DNA of 64,000 nucleotides from Closterium sp. Naga37s-1 (GCA_947471745.1 CANJKZ010001146.1:851501-915500), one strand, 5' to 3'. Shown: positions 34,949-46,575, numbered from the stretch's first letter. Notes: generated by a model from the letters alone, not told the origin. Made by a program: numbers and translations.

Positions 34949-37900
34949 TTACGTGATGCCTTTTTGTCCAGCACCCTTTGAGAAGCCCGGACATGAGATT
35001 GCAACTCCAGTTGCTTCAATGTGAGGACTGTGTGCAGACGGGGATCCATGTGGAAGAGGTTGGAGACCGCACAAGATGCTGCAGGTGAGATGTTGCTTTG
35101 CTGTGAGGGGCTTGGTGAGATAATCTGCAGCCTGCTGAGCTGTCGGGCAGTACTCCGGCCGCACAACTCCATCACGAACGGCCTTCCGCGTCCAATGGTA
35201 ACGGACGTCCATGTGCTTGATGCGTTGACTCATCTGCTCCCCGGTGGCAAGTGCAATTGCGCTTTGGTTATCCACAAAGATGATAGTAGGTTCTTGCTGT
35301 CGAAAATCGAGGTCTTCACACAAGCGGCGAAGGTATGTAGCTTCCCTTGCCCCTTCGAACAGGGCAATGTATTCTGCTTCAGCTGTTGATGTTGCAATGA
35401 CAGTTTGCCGTTTAGTCCTCCAACTGACAGCAGCTCCTCCCAAGGTAAACACGTAGCCTCCAACGGAGTGACGCCCTATTTCGTTTGCATAATCCGAGTC
35501 GGTGTATCCGCGGAGCACCAAGTCCTCTCCTCCATAGACCAGCCCTATGTCCGCCGTGTTCTGTAAGTAGTTGAACACCCTGTGGATTCCGAGCACTGTT
35601 GTTGCTGTTGGTTTGCTTGCTTGGCTGGCCAGCACATGCGCTGCATAGGTTATGTCCGGCCTCCCTGCTGTTGAAATGTACAGCAATGTCCCAACTTGTT
35701 TCAGCACCAATTGACCATCAATCTCGTCCGGTGGTTCTCCTTGTGGTCCAGGTTCCTTGGTGATCGGTGTCCGAACTCCGGAACGGCTGTTCTCCATCCC
35801 GAAGGTCGCCAAAGCTTGTGAGATGTACTTTGTGAGTCCGAGTGAGATCGAGCCGTTGTCAGCAGCGACGTTGAGCCCCAAGAACTGTGTCAAAGTCTTG
35901 CTGATGGTCAAGGTAAAGTGCTGCTTCAAGTGTTGAATCACAGCTTCAATGCCGCCGTCGTCATGAGACTGGATGAGGATGTCGTCAACGTAGGTGAGTA
36001 GCCACACAGTGTTCTTTCCTTCTCTTTCCCAGATAAATAAGGATGGATCAGATTCGGATTGCACCATGTCCAGCTCCAACAAGACACCCCGTAAGTGTTG
36101 ATGCCACAAACGTGGTGCTTGTTTCAGCCCATATACACTTCTTTTGAGTTTCCAGACTTTGTCTCCGTCCCGCCTTGGTTCTGGTGGTCTCACGTATATG
36201 TCCCGATCGATTGGAGCGTACAGAAATGCGTTGGAGATGTCCGGTTGCACCACCTTCCGCTTTGTAGTAGATGCACCAGCAATGAACATGCGAGAGGTAG
36301 GTCCTTGACTGACTGGTGCATACGTCCCATCGTATGTTCCCCATGTCTGTCCGCATCCCTTGACCACCCAGCGCGCTTTAAACCGGTTTGGCTGTCCGTG
36401 CTCATCTCGTTTCACCCTGAGAACGACTCCTTCCGTTAGCACCGTCGTTCCTTTTGGTACGTCCGTTCTGTCCACCACTTCGTATGCTTCCATCTCATCG
36501 AATTTAGCCAATTCTGCATCCACCGCGGCTTGCCAAAGAGGTGCGTACGGGTTTGTTGTCATGTCCTTGAGCGTTTTGGGCTCCTTGTACGTCAAGTCCA
36601 CCATGGGAATGCCGGTTGCTGCACATCCTAGCACGTGTTGTTGCACGTTGAACGCTTGTGTTGCCCGTTGTTTCCCAAACAGCACGTCCAGTCCTGTCAT
36701 GCCGTCCATCCCTTGTTCTTCTCTTCCAAGCACAGTCACCGTTGGGTTGAAATGAACCCGTCGTGGAGTTGCGTCATGAGCTGCCAGCTCGATTCCATCA
36801 GGTGGGTATGCAAAGTCATAGAGATGACTTGCCTCATTCTCCATGTTGTTGCTTTCAGCAACTTCAGGAACAGAGACGCCTGCTGGAGGTAAGTCACTTG
36901 CTGTAGCCCCTTCTCCTGTTTCGGCTGCATCGTCAATGGGTGAGTCCTCTTGAGTTGCGTCAACTTCCTGTCCTCGTGCGGTTGTGGGCGATGTAGGCGA
37001 TGGTGGGGATGCGGGAAAGGAGTCAAACCTGGAGCCAAAGCCTTCTCCGCCTGAAGTCCAGCCGTCAATGTGCGGTGAGACTTCTTCCAAGTAGCGTTGG
37101 CGTTCGAGTACTGATTCAGCGTCCGGTAACATGAGGTCATCAAAAAAACGAGCGGAGCGTGTGTCAGTGTCAACGTCGCTTGCCAAGTCCCGCACGATCC
37201 ATGCCTTTCGTGAGTTAGACGGGCCGAGAAACATGCCTGTCCGACCTCTCTGCTCAAATTTCCCGAAGCTGCCTTGGGGAGGGAGATAGTAGCACAGGCA
37301 ACCAAAGGTCCTTGCCATCGAGACATCTGCCGCTTTTCCCGTCATCATGAAGTACGGCGAGTGTGCCGATGGGTTGCTGCTGCAGCTGATGCGGTTGTGT
37401 AGCCATGCTGCATATTCCAGCGCATAAGGCCAGAACTTAGAGGAAAGGCTGGCCCCAGTAGTCATTGCGCGCACTCGGTCCATGAGTGTACGGTTAACCC
37501 GTTCGGCGACTCCATTCTGCTGTGGCGTGTGTGGCAAGGACGTTTGGTGATTGATGCCGTGAGAGCTCAGGTAATCCGTGAAAGCATTCGCGGTATACTC
37601 CCCCCCATTGTCCGTGCGCAAGGCAGCCAGCGGCTTCGTGGGCAATTTGGTCTTCATCTCGCGATGCCATGCCAAGAAAACAGTTGCCATGTCGGACCGG
37701 CGAGCCAACGGCGCCACCCACAGGTAGTTGGTGTAGTCATCCTTGAGCGTCGGCACGTAGCGAAGTGAAGGGTGAGCGTCACCCAAGTCCATGATATCAC
37801 TATGCACGAGCTCCAAAGGTCGAGTTGTGCGCTTGTCTCCACCTGTGGGAAATGGGGCTTTGCTCATCTTCCCTCGAAGACATGAGTCACACGGGGGCTT

Positions 37901-39709
37901 GAGGGGACTTGTCTTGTCGGATATGGAGAGTCCTTCAACATCTCCATTGCGAAATGTTGCGTCCATGGATGTGTATGATGGGTGACCCAAGCGTTTGTGG
38001 GCCATGCGGTATGTGATCGATGCATGAGCAGACTGCACATTCAGCCCTCCAAGACCAGGTTTATTCGATGCTTCATTCGGATGATCATGACCAGATTCAT
38101 GGGTAGATGTAAGTGCAGGCTCGTATTGCATCATGAGCACACCATGCATGATCATCCCAATCCTAATGACCACATGCTCATCTCCAACTGCCATAGTGAT
38201 CTCAATGTTGCCATCATCACGTGTGCGAATCCGAGCTCCCTTCTTGTGCAGTTGGCAATAAGAGAGCAAGTTGGACTTCAATCCGGGGACATAGAGCACG
38301 TCGGTGAAGCGTACGGTTGTTCCATCAGGTGTCGTTGCTCGAATTGTTCCCGCCATTGAGCTCAACAGGTGGCCCCCGTCAGCAAGCTCCACGTACACAG
38401 GTTCGTTCAGCTCCTCTACACCCTCAAACCAATCCTTTTCTGAAGTCATGTGTTGGCTGCATCCGCTGTCCAGCAACCACATCGACCCTCCGGCTGATGG
38501 TAACTTTGCTTGTGACGATCGAACTGTTGCAACGCATGTAACGGTTCGTTTGTTGTCTCCCCCGACTGCCCCTTGCTGTTTTGTCGCTTGGTCGTCACGT
38601 TTTGGACTTTCACTCCTTCGAGGCGAGGACGAACGGCTACTCCAGGTGCGCTGGTTTGTTCTCCCTCTGTTTTGTGGTTCCCAACTTGGTGGTGACCAAC
38701 CCGGAGGCGCCTTGGGACACTTGTAGAACGGGTGGCCGGATTCCTTGCAGTACCAACACACAAGGTTAGACCGCTCTCCTTTTCCTTCGTTGCCTTTGAA
38801 TTTGTCCCCAACCGGCGCATGTTGCCCTCCCGTTGACCTTGTCGCATTCTGGTTGCCCTTTGTCTCGGTCCTCTCCTTTGCTGGTGAAGTATCTCCACGT
38901 GCTTGACCAGCCATGCGGGGAGGACGTTTGTCACGGTTGGTCTTGCTAATGAGGTCTTGGTAACGTTGTTCCTGAATCATCATTCGCTGTAGTGTGTAGT
39001 TGTCCGAAATGTCGCGTAGCATTGCTGAATGCCTTAGCTCCTCCCAATGCGGCGGCAGTCCAGTAATCAGATTCAAGGTGAATGAATCTTCATCCACCAT
39101 TTTTCCCACCATTGCCAACTTGTCACGAATTGCAGTTGCTCGGTTGATGTATTCTTCCACTCTTTCTTGACTCCCCATCTTCAGGTTGTCCAATTGCCTT
39201 TGGAGAGATGCCTTTGCCACCGAATCCTTTGCCTGGTAAGTCTCCATCAGGTACTCCCATGCTTCGAATGCCGGACTGTATGACTCTTGGAACATGTCCA
39301 GTTGCAGCTGAATCGTTGCGCTCACGCTATGTAGTAGTACCCAAAAGGCCAGCGTAGCCCGTTGTGAGTAATCTGCTTGCAGAACTTCCAGCCGTTCTAT
39401 TGCATCTCGCATGTCTCCATTCGCCATTGTAACTGGATATTGTAGTGTCACGAAAAACTCCCACAGATTTGTCACGCGCGCGTTCATGCGAAACCGAAGA
39501 GCCCACTCTCGGAAGTTAGTCCCGTCGAACGGGGTTGTTGTGAACGCTTTGTCCACTGCTGCTCCCACCATCTTGCGTGACAACCTGTCCTTGTCTTCTT
39601 CCGTGTACTCTCGTGGAGACGGGTCGAAGAGCGTAGGCACGTTAGATGGTCGAGGTAATTGTACCGTGCGATGTGTGCCTTCACGTTCCACCACTTCCAC
39701 TTGATCACG
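34949..39709 (-). CDS. Gag-Pol polyprotein of copia element J (main part, after the TGA)
   Basis: The open frame continues directly from the upstream part, separated only by TGA at 39710-39712. Numbering from the GTG at 39700 (1583 residues): UBN2-type Gag about 50-250; canonical knuckle CX2CX4HX4C at 315-328; protease DSG at 411-413; pre-integrase HHCC about 563-617; integrase D635, D697, E733 (DX35E). An acidic linker covers about 860-960. RT carries YGLKQAPR and YVDD at 1237-1240, and RNase H has D1401, E1443 and D1477. All catalytic residues of protease, integrase, RT and RNase H are present, so this is the best-preserved polyprotein in the window. Confidence 0.95.
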   Translation of the reverse strand, partial: RDQVEVVEREGTHRTVQLPRPSNVPTLFDPSPREYTEEDKDRLSRKMVGAAVDKAFTTTPFDGTNFREWALRFRMNARVTNLWEFFVTLQYPVTMANGDMRDAIERLEVLQADYSQRATLAFWVLLHSVSATIQLQLDMFQESYSPAFEAWEYLMETYQAKDSVAKASLQRQLDNLKMGSQERVEEYINRATAIRDKLAMVGKMVDEDSFTLNLITGLPPHWEELRHSAMLRDISDNYTLQRMMIQEQRYQDLISKTNRDKRPPRMAGQARGDTSPAKERTETKGNQNATRSTGGQHAPVGDKFKGNEGKGERSNLVCWYCKESGHPFYKCPKAPPGWSPPSWEPQNRGRTNQRTWSSRSSSPRRSESPKRDDQATKQQGAVGGDNKRTVTCVATVRSSQAKLPSAGGSMWLLDSGCSQHMTSEKDWFEGVEELNEPVYVELADGGHLLSSMAGTIRATTPDGTTVRFTDVLYVPGLKSNLLSYCQLHKKGARIRTRDDGNIEITMAVGDEHVVIRIGMIMHGVLMMQYEPALTSTHESGHDHPNEASNKPGLGGLNVQSAHASITYRMAHKRLGHPSYTSMDATFRNGDVEGLSISDKTSPLKPPCDSCLRGKMSKAPFPTGGDKRTTRPLELVHSDIMDLGDAHPSLRYVPTLKDDYTNYLWVAPLARRSDMATVFLAWHREMKTKLPTKPLAALRTDNGGEYTANAFTDYLSSHGINHQTSLPHTPQQNGVAERVNRTLMDRVRAMTTGASLSSKFWPYALEYAAWLHNRISCSSNPSAHSPYFMMTGKAADVSMARTFGCLCYYLPPQGSFGKFEQRGRTGMFLGPSNSRKAWIVRDLASDVDTDTRSARFFDDLMLPDAESVLERQRYLEEVSPHIDGWTSGGEGFGSRFDSFPASPPSPTSPTTARGQEVDATQEDSPIDDAAETGEGATASDLPPAGVSVPEVAESNNMENEASHLYDFAYPPDGIELAAHDATPRRVHFNPTVTVLGREEQGMDGMTGLDVLFGKQRATQAFNVQQHVLGCAATGIPMVDLTYKEPKTLKDMTTNPYAPLWQAAVDAELAKFDEMEAYEVVDRTDVPKGTTVLTEGVVLRVKRDEHGQPNRFKARWVVKGCGQTWGTYDGTYAPVSQGPTSRMFIAGASTTKRKVVQPDISNAFLYAPIDRDIYVRPPEPRRDGDKVWKLKRSVYGLKQAPRLWHQHLRGVLLELDMVQSESDPSLFIWEREGKNTVWLLTYVDDILIQSHDDGGIEAVIQHLKQHFTLTISKTLTQFLGLNVAADNGSISLGLTKYISQALATFGMENSRSGVRTPITKEPGPQGEPPDEIDGQLVLKQVGTLLYISTAGRPDITYAAHVLASQASKPTATTVLGIHRVFNYLQNTADIGLVYGGEDLVLRGYTDSDYANEIGRHSVGGYVFTLGGAAVSWRTKRQTVIATSTAEAEYIALFEGAREATYLRRLCEDLDFRQQEPTIIFVDNQSAIALATGEQMSQRIKHMDVRYHWTRKAVRDGVVRPEYCPTAQQAADYLTKPLTAKQHLTCSILCGLQPLPHGSPSAHSPHIEATGVAISCPGFSKGAGQKGIT

Positions 39710-40390
39710 TCACATAACACCACTTGACTGCATCTCGTGCCCCATGCGCCCCATGCTTCCCGCAGGTACAGCTTCCATTTGACACCGTGGCGCACGAGGA
39801 GGTATGACGTTGTTGCCCAAAAGATGAGATCTGCCCATCACGAGAACTCTAATGGGATGGGAGTTAGTACCAAGACGTCGTAGTGGGGGAGCACCAATAG
39901 TGTAGGATTCGAATCCCACACCTTCCATGCCCACATGACTGGTTCGACCACTCCCTTCACCAATCTGTCCTCTCATGTTTCTTCCCATGCCAATCCCGTC
40001 ACCATGCTCCATCACATTCGTTCCACTCCCGTATGCATCATCCCTCCCCGTTGCTTCCCTTTGCATGGTTGATTGAGGTTCGGGGTGGGAGCTCCCCTCT
40101 CCTTGGAAGGATGCATCCCTCCCTTGGGATGACTCTCCTCCTTGGGGTAAGCTTCCCTCTCTTTCACCTTCAATCTCTGCATCCATATTTGAAGCATGAG
40201 TTTGGTTACGCGGAGTGTTTGGGTTGCTGAAATCTTGAACTTGGGCTGACATGTTGAACTTTGCTCTTAATGACGCTTGGAGTGTCGGTGGTGCCCTTGC
40301 AATCATGTTCTCCAGGTGCTCATGTTGAGCCATGATGGCTTCTTCAAACGCCTCGTATCCAGCATCGACTTCATCGTCGAACTGCGCCAT
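39710..40390 (-). CDS. gag: N-terminal part of the element J polyprotein, ending at an in-frame TGA
   Basis: The ATG at 40390 opens MAQFDDEVDAGYEAFEEAI and the frame runs 226 codons to TGA (39712-39710). It is in the same frame as the long Gag-Pol ORF, so only this stop separates them (context ATG-TGA-CGT). The sequence is rich in Gly, Ser, Glu and Met, with a short amphipathic-looking start (residues 10-45), and has no recognised domain. Either a CGA-to-TGA change has inactivated the element, or translation passes or restarts at this point. Confidence 0.8.
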   Translation of the reverse strand: MAQFDDEVDAGYEAFEEAIMAQHEHLENMIARAPPTLQASLRAKFNMSAQVQDFSNPNTPRNQTHASNMDAEIEGEREGSLPQGGESSQGRDASFQGEGSSHPEPQSTMQREATGRDDAYGSGTNVMEHGDGIGMGRNMRGQIGEGSGRTSHVGMEGVGFESYTIGAPPLRRLGTNSHPIRVLVMGRSHLLGNNVIPPRAPRCQMEAVPAGSMGRMGHEMQSSGVM

Positions 40391-40499
40391 GCCTTCAATC
40401 CAAATGTTGTCACTTGCTGTGCGAGTTTGCTAATATGTCAGTCCAATGTGAATGCTGATAAGGTCCTGACCAAATTTCGGCAGCATGCCCCCTAGAGTT

Positions 40500-40869
40500 G
40501 CTCTGATACCATGCTAGAAAGGCATGATGCCGGCGTTGCGGAAGCTAGTTTGTAGAAAGAGCAAGGCTGGAAGACATGTACTGAATGGCTGGAAGCAAAA
40601 CAAGAATAATGGACTTGATTGGTTTCCTGGAATGACAGAGCAGGGTATATATGTCAGCAGCTCACCCCATCAGGAGGGCCCTGTCCACACCAATAATCCT
40701 ACACCACTAATTCTACCCGCCAATAATTCTTATCCTCCAATAATTCTAGACTCCAATAATTCTGGCCTTCCAATAATTGTACACTTATTGGAGGGCTGGG
40801 AGTCTTATAAAGGAATACTACAGTAAAATCTAACAGCATTTGTAATATCTTATGTTGGTGTATTTAACA
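40500..40869 (-). repeat. 5' LTR (358 bp) and PBS of element J
   Basis: PBS TGGTATCAGAGC reads from 40511 to 40500 on the minus strand. The LTR is 40512-40869. TTATAA at 40805-40810 is a possible TATA box for the minus-strand transcript. Confidence 0.92.
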
Positions 40870-41416
40870 TGTTTTTCAATATATGTTCATATCTTGACCA
40901 GCCAGATACGTTCCCGTTCCTGAACGTATACATTTATCTATGGCCGAAAGCTTTTCACCCCCGCCTCATTCCCTCTTTGTTCTGAATTTTCCACTCCTCC
41001 CACCCTCCCTCAGTATCCAGGGTGAGCCGCCTCCGTTACTCCCCACCCCAGCATGCTGCACGCACTAACGCATGCCCAAACTCCCTTCCGATACCGCCCT
41101 TCTCTTATGTTCTTCCCTTCCCCCACCCTCTCCCTTCATTCCAAAAACCGACTCCAGTACTTCTCTTGAACCGCCTCCTGTGCAGGGCCTCATATTCACT
41201 TTTAGGGTCGTATACCCTTCAGGGTCCCCTTGCGTGTAAACTCTGATTGACAGTGTTCCTAAAAAAAAAAGCCTGAAATGACAGTGTTGTGCTAAAAAAA
41301 AGACTGATCCATCAGGGTTCCACTAGTAAAAAAGCTGAAACTATTATAAAGTCTTGATTTAAAATTCAGGAGTAAAGTTACTACAGTAGCTTCCTAGAAA
41401 AGAGCAGCTGCTCTTA
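40870..41416. other. non-coding sequence between element J and the hAT gene
   Basis: It contains A-runs near 41261 and 41295 and C-rich stretches. It holds no gene that I can support. It is the 3' flank of the hAT-like gene. Confidence 0.5.
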
Positions 41417-43062
41417 TTATCTAATAGGAGTCATCCATGTATCAGCATCGGAATCAGACTCATCATCACTCCCCTGCGCCTTTGGTTCTTCCCACTCCTC
41501 GAGTGCCTCCTTTCCCCTGCCACTTCCCTCCCCCTCTCTTGCTGGAGGTGCTGCCCCATTGCCAAATGGCCGACGCTTCTTGTAGCTGCGCCAGATTTTC
41601 ACCAGTTCGTTGTAGTCAGGCTCGTAGTCGAGGAGCAACATCGTGACGAGATCTTCAAGCCGAGCGTCTTTGAGGCTCCCACGCTGCCACGATTTGACGA
41701 TATTCTGGCGGGAAAACCCGCGCTCACATTCCACTGTGCTCAGCGGCAGCACTGCGACAGCCACCCAGAGACGCACGAGGTTGGGGTAGCTAGTCGTCCA
41801 ATCGCTTGTCTTCAGCATCGCTGTTAGCCCGGCGTGGAAGCTTCGCTCGTTATTCGGGGCACCTGCGAGGATGGGGCAGAAGGCACGCAGTTCTTTCATC
41901 GCCCGCAGTTTGTCGATCCCTGCCACACAAAACAAAAGGGAGATTGTTAGTTAGATTGGATGGCTTGGCATGGTATACCCGTGTATGCATGGCATGGCAC
42001 TATTGAAACATAGGAACAAAGAGAATCATGGACAACAAGGGTGCACAAAATGCGAGTACCTAGAAGGATGTGGTCAGTCTCCTGTGCCCTGAACAGCGAG
42101 ACGAGTGACATGAGCCACTCGACACACTGTTTGTGGCGCTCCGCTCTCCCAGGCGGGTACTCGTCTGGCATGAAGAGCCTCACTCCCACCAGGTTGTCCA
42201 AGTTTTCAAACCTCTTGCTGAGGTTTTTTACGAGCGTCTCGGCAAATGCTGTGCAGAGATCGACGCAGGCGTCGTGTGTTCCCGGAGTTGGGTAGTCCTC
42301 GCTTGGGTTCTCGTGCAGTTGGAACTTGTGTGTAGTCGGCCGACCGTCAGAGTCCACACCCTGCACTGTCACCTCGGGCTTGTCACTGTCAGGCCCGTAC
42401 TTCAAGATGAACGGGGACAAGCGCGCACTCAATCCGCCTCCAAAATCGTCGCCGCAATCGACGTAGCGGGTCTCCAGGTGAGACATGGTTCTCCTGATCT
42501 GCGCATGGACACCTGCGATGTCAAGCTATGAGAGGGCGACAGAAATAACACAGAGGGACATAAGGAAAGTGAGCCGGGGGGGTGATTTATCAAACAATAT
42601 GTGTTGTGCTTAAGCTCCCACAATATAAATGCATTGACATACACGCAAAGAAGTCACGCATACAAGAACTAGACATCATAAGAAGTGCAGCACATGCTGA
42701 AAGGACTTGTTGCTCACCTCTCGTTGTTGGAAGGACTTGTTCAACATGTTGAGCTGCTCGAGCACGTCTGCAAGAAAGAACAACAAGAAATGGAACCTGT
42801 AGCTGGTGGCGAGCTGGTACAGAGTTTCGTCCCACTCAGACAGCATGACGATGAGCGCAGGGAAGACCGCCACCGTTCGCAGAACGGCATCACCCCTGGA
42901 GAGCCAGCGGACTTGATGAATGCCTTGAAGCTCCATATTCGTAGCCGTGAAGAGTTCCTGCAACTCCAAAAATCGTTGGTGCCAGGGGCTGGAACGGTTG
43001 AGATACTCTGCGACTTGACGGACCAGCCCGTCCACCATGTCGAACTCGGGGATTGCATCCGC
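41417..43062 (-). CDS. hAT transposase-like gene, C-terminal exons (cut off from its 5' part)
   Basis: Three exons on the minus strand: exon 3 (43062-42718, truncated at its start by the LTR of L), exon 4 (42525-42060) and exon 5 (41919-41417, stop TAA). Donors are GTGAGC after 42718 and GTACTC after 42060; acceptors are CATAG before 42525 and GGCAG before 41919. Frames join without a break (QQRE/LDIAG and HILL/GIDKL). Exon 5 encodes the hAT C-terminal dimerisation region with YPNLVRLWVAVAVLPLSTVE and the catalytic Glu context VECERGFS, then an acidic tail. It resembles hAT proteins of the ZNF862-like type. The exons that should precede it lie at 56755-58253. Confidence 0.85.
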
Positions 43063-43345
43063 TGTTAGAAGATAGTACTGCACGAGAAATGAATGAACTA
43101 GAAAGAAGTTGGGTACAAGTATGAAACCCTAAGTTTGTTGTACCCCCTAAGGCTAAACCCACTATAGCCTACACAATATAAACATATAATGTTTGACACA
43201 CCCCCATAGGCTAAGTGGGAGACAACCAGATGGTCACAAGATCAGTCAAAGCAAAGCAAAGCAAGCTCAGGGTGGATCTCAAGGAAACCACACAAATTCT
43301 GAGCACAAGAAAGTGGTCACAAGACCAGTTCACATGCAGGTTGAT
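43063..43345 (-). repeat. 3' LTR (136 bp) and 3' block of element L
   Basis: The LTR is 43063-43198 (TGTTAGAAG to TTTGACA on the plus strand). Next to it CACCCCCATAGG is the reversed polypurine tract, and the GTGGTGACTTTGTGATCCAC-like block follows in a diverged form near 43270-43295. Confidence 0.82.
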
Positions 43346-43427
43346 AATATAACAAGAGATACAGTGATCACAACCTAGCAAGAGTAAACATGCAGGTATA
43401 TATATAGAGATCACAGTACAAGCAGAG

Positions 43428-46400
43428 TCAAGAAGTAAGCAAGTGAGGCCCAGTAGGCACGAGGCCTAGAACAGTACAGAAGCGCTGATGATCACAAGGC
43501 TGAAGCGCCTTGGTGAACACATCAGCAGTGTTGGCCCGAGTGGCCACGTAACGCAGACGAAGTTGACCGCGCTGCTGCAGCTCTCGAGCAAGAAAGTAGC
43601 GCAGAGCGATATGCTTCGTTCTGTGCTCCAGTCTGTGCTCCTCACACAAGGCAATGGCAGCCTTGTTGTCGACGTACAGCACTGGAGGAGAACGAGGCCG
43701 CTCTCCCAGGTCGGTCAGCAGGTAGGTGAGCCAGCGTAACTCCTGTGCAGCCATGGCTGTGGCGTAGATCTCAGCCTCACAACTGGAGCTGAGAACAGAA
43801 GACGAGCGTGTAGAACGCCAAGAAACTGAACCAGAGCCAAGGCTGAAGGTGTAACCCTGAGACGACCGCTGAGTAGCCTGGTCGTCTGCCCAAGAAGCGT
43901 CTGAGTGCCCCGTGAGTACAACTCGGTCTCGCCCTCCAAGCACTAGCCCCATGCCCGACGTACTGCACAAGTAGCGCAACACCCTCTTAGCAGCATCCAT
44001 GTGCTCCTTCCGGTGACGACCAGGAGCGACATAGCGTGCAAGGATGCTAAGAGGGTATGCAAGGTCAGGCTGAGTGCAGGTCATCAGGTACATGAGGCAG
44101 CCCACAAGCTCTGGATACGGGCCACTCGGCTCTACGGACTCATCCGAAGGCAGAGCTGAGAGCGAGTGACCGGTAGGCAGAGGAGTGGCCTGAGGCGAGG
44201 AGTACGTGAAGCGGAAGCGCTGAAGGACCTGCTGCACCATGTGTGACTGAGTCAAGGTGATGGTGCGCCGTGCTCTGTCCCGGGTGATCCGCAAGCCAAG
44301 ATAGCTTGTCAGTTCACCCAGGTCTGTGCACGTGTGTCTCTTCTGCAGCTCCGACTTCACGTGGGCGAGTGCCATAGTGTCAGCAGTGGCAAAGACCAAG
44401 TCGTCGACGTACACGAGGATGTAGAACGGCGGCAGCGAAGTGTCGGTGCGTAGAAACAGCGACGGGTCAGCAGTAGAAGGAGCGAACCCAAGAGCCGCAA
44501 GTGTAGTCCTCAGTGTGTCGTGCCACTCACGCGGCGCCTGGCGGAGACCGTAGACTGGCCGCCGGAGGCTCCACTGGGTACCAGGAGGGAACGACCCAGT
44601 GAAGCCAGGTGGGCGGCGCAGCCAGATCTCCTCGTGCAGGCTGCCCTGTAGGAAAGCAGTGCTGAAGTCAAGCGAGTGGAGCTCGTAGTCACGCTGAGCG
44701 GCGACGTGCAGCAGAACCCGAAGAGTGGTCATCTTCGGGGTCGGGGAGAAGGTCTGGAAGAAGTCAACTCCCTCTCGCTGACTGAAGCCTCGTGCAACGT
44801 AACGCGCCTTGAAGACAGGCGGAGAACCCGGCGGCCGCTTCACCCTGAAAATCCACATGCCACTGACAATGTTCGCCCCAGGTGGGGGAACGTCGTCGAC
44901 GTAGGTGCCTGTGGACTTCCAGGAAGCTATCTCTGTGTCCATGGCTGTCTGCCACTGAGAGGAGTACTCACCCGCGATCGCCTCAGCGTAAGAGCGCGGG
45001 GTCGGGATGTCTGGAGCATCCGGGTCTCCCTCAGGGGCAACCAGCATGGACACGAGATGAGGTAAAGCAGCGGCAAAGCACTCAAACTCCTCCTGCCTGT
45101 CCTCAAGGACGTCCGTGCCAAGAGCACACTCACCCCCGACGGACGGAGGACAGACAGACTCAGACTCAGACTCAGCGACAAGGCTAGCGGCGTAGTCTAG
45201 ACGACAAGCGGCAGCAAAGTCAACTAACTCAGCGACTAGAGCAGACGCAGCAGAGGACTCAAAGGAAGGGTCAGTGACAACAGTGGCGAGGAGACGCGTG
45301 ACAGTAGGACTGGCAGCACGAAGGGAGTCAGACTCCGGGTCAGCAAGAGCAGGAAGAGAGGACGTAGGAGGAGACGGCAGAGGGACACGCTGAGGAGCAG
45401 TGGAAGGACGAAGCGTCATCTGGTGAGTGCCTGGGACAGCAGGAGGACGCTGACCAGTGTGAGCAGCACGAACAGGCGACGCACGACGAGACTCGGGCGA
45501 TGCAGGACGAGACTCAGGCTCACGACCTCCAGTCGGACCAGTGTAAGGAGAAGGACCAGGGAGTGGTAAGGCAGGAGGCAACTGTGACTGCGAGGGGACT
45601 GGCGGAAGACACTCTAAGGAGGGAGCAGGACAAGGAGGAGGCGACTGACCAAGAACCTGCTGAAGGAGCGGAACGAAGTACGGCTGCGGCCGCGTAGTGC
45701 CGCCAGAACCAGCAGAGAGACCACCAGTAGCCTCAGCTCCAGGGCCACCAGCGACAGCGCCCGCAGGACCACCAGTAGCTCCACCAACGTCAGCACCAGC
45801 AGCAGCTCCAACTCCAGGGTCCTCAGCACCAGCAGTAGCTCCAACTCCAGGGTCCGCAGCACCAGCAGCAGCTCCAACGCCAGGGTCCGCAGCACCAGCA
45901 GCAGCTCCAACGCCAGGGTCCGCAGCACCAGCAGCAGCTCCCACTCCAGGGTCCTCAGCACCAGCAGCAGCTCCAACTCCAGGGTCCGCAGCACCAGCAG
46001 CAGCTCCAACGCCAGGGTCCGCAGCACCAGCCGCAGCTCCGACTCCAGGGTCCTCAGCACCAGCAGTAGCTCCAACGCCAGGGTCCCCAGCACCAGCAGC
46101 ACCACTCCGGAGACTGCAGCGCCGAGCGTACCACTCTCGGAGTCGCTGGGGAGAGGGTAGCTCCCGCCGAGGCGGGGAACCACGAGCACCAGCTGCAGCA
46201 GCACCTCTCCTGAGGCTGCAGTACCGCGAGTACCACTCACGCAGCTGCTGGGAAGAAGGAGGGTCTCCAGGCGTCGAACGCCCAGGAGTAGCACCCCCAG
46301 GCTCAGCACCCTCAGTCGCAGCACCCCCAGGCTCAGCACCCTCAGACGTAGCACTCTCAGGTCCAACACCCCCAGGCTCCGCACCCCCAGGCTCCGCACC

Positions 46401-46575
46401 CCCAGGCTCCGCACCCCCAGGCTCCGCACACTCAGGCTCAGCACCCCAAGCAGGACGAGAGTCGACAGCTACCTCGACAGGCTCAACCGGGTCTACCTGG
46501 GACACACCTGAGGGAGCGGCACCCTGAGGGGGGAGGGGGTCTACTACAGCAGCACCTGGAGCGAGGAAGAGAGGC
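43428..46575 (-). CDS. linker, reverse transcriptase and RNase H of element L
   Basis: The frame is open on the minus strand from 46937 to 43428; the authentic part begins near the G-run at 46573-46581. It opens with a linker of GAEPGG-type pentads (about 46480-46280). Two LREWY modules (SSQQLREWYSRYC and PSPQRLREWYARRC) follow, then about nine copies of an 11-residue repeat AADPGVGAAAG (33 bp, about 46090-45780). RT has FQTFSPTPKM, VYGLRQAPREWH and an intact YVDD at 44411-44400. RNase H has GHSDASW, SSCEAEIYA and YVDNKAAIALC. No stop interrupts it, so this RT-RNase H is potentially functional if joined to its upstream part. Confidence 0.9.

Larger units (their letters stand above)
32236..40869 (-). 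mobile_element. complete Ty1/copia element J
   Basis: LTRs at 32236-32572 (337 bp) and 40512-40869 (358 bp) are flanked by TGTTT on both sides (32231-32235 and 40870-40874). The size difference equals one 21-bp deletion in the left LTR; about eight substitutions are visible. PBS and polypurine tract are in place. The single gag-pol frame is open over 1814 codons except for one TGA. About 2.4 kb without a minus-strand protein motif lie between the pol stop and the 3' LTR, unusually long for copia. It inserted at the right edge of the TG microsatellite. Confidence 0.96.

Noticed and set aside
34564-35175. Separate 203-codon minus-strand ORF overlapping the pol end
   Set aside because: It is a shadow frame of RNase H and the sequence after it, and shows no motif.
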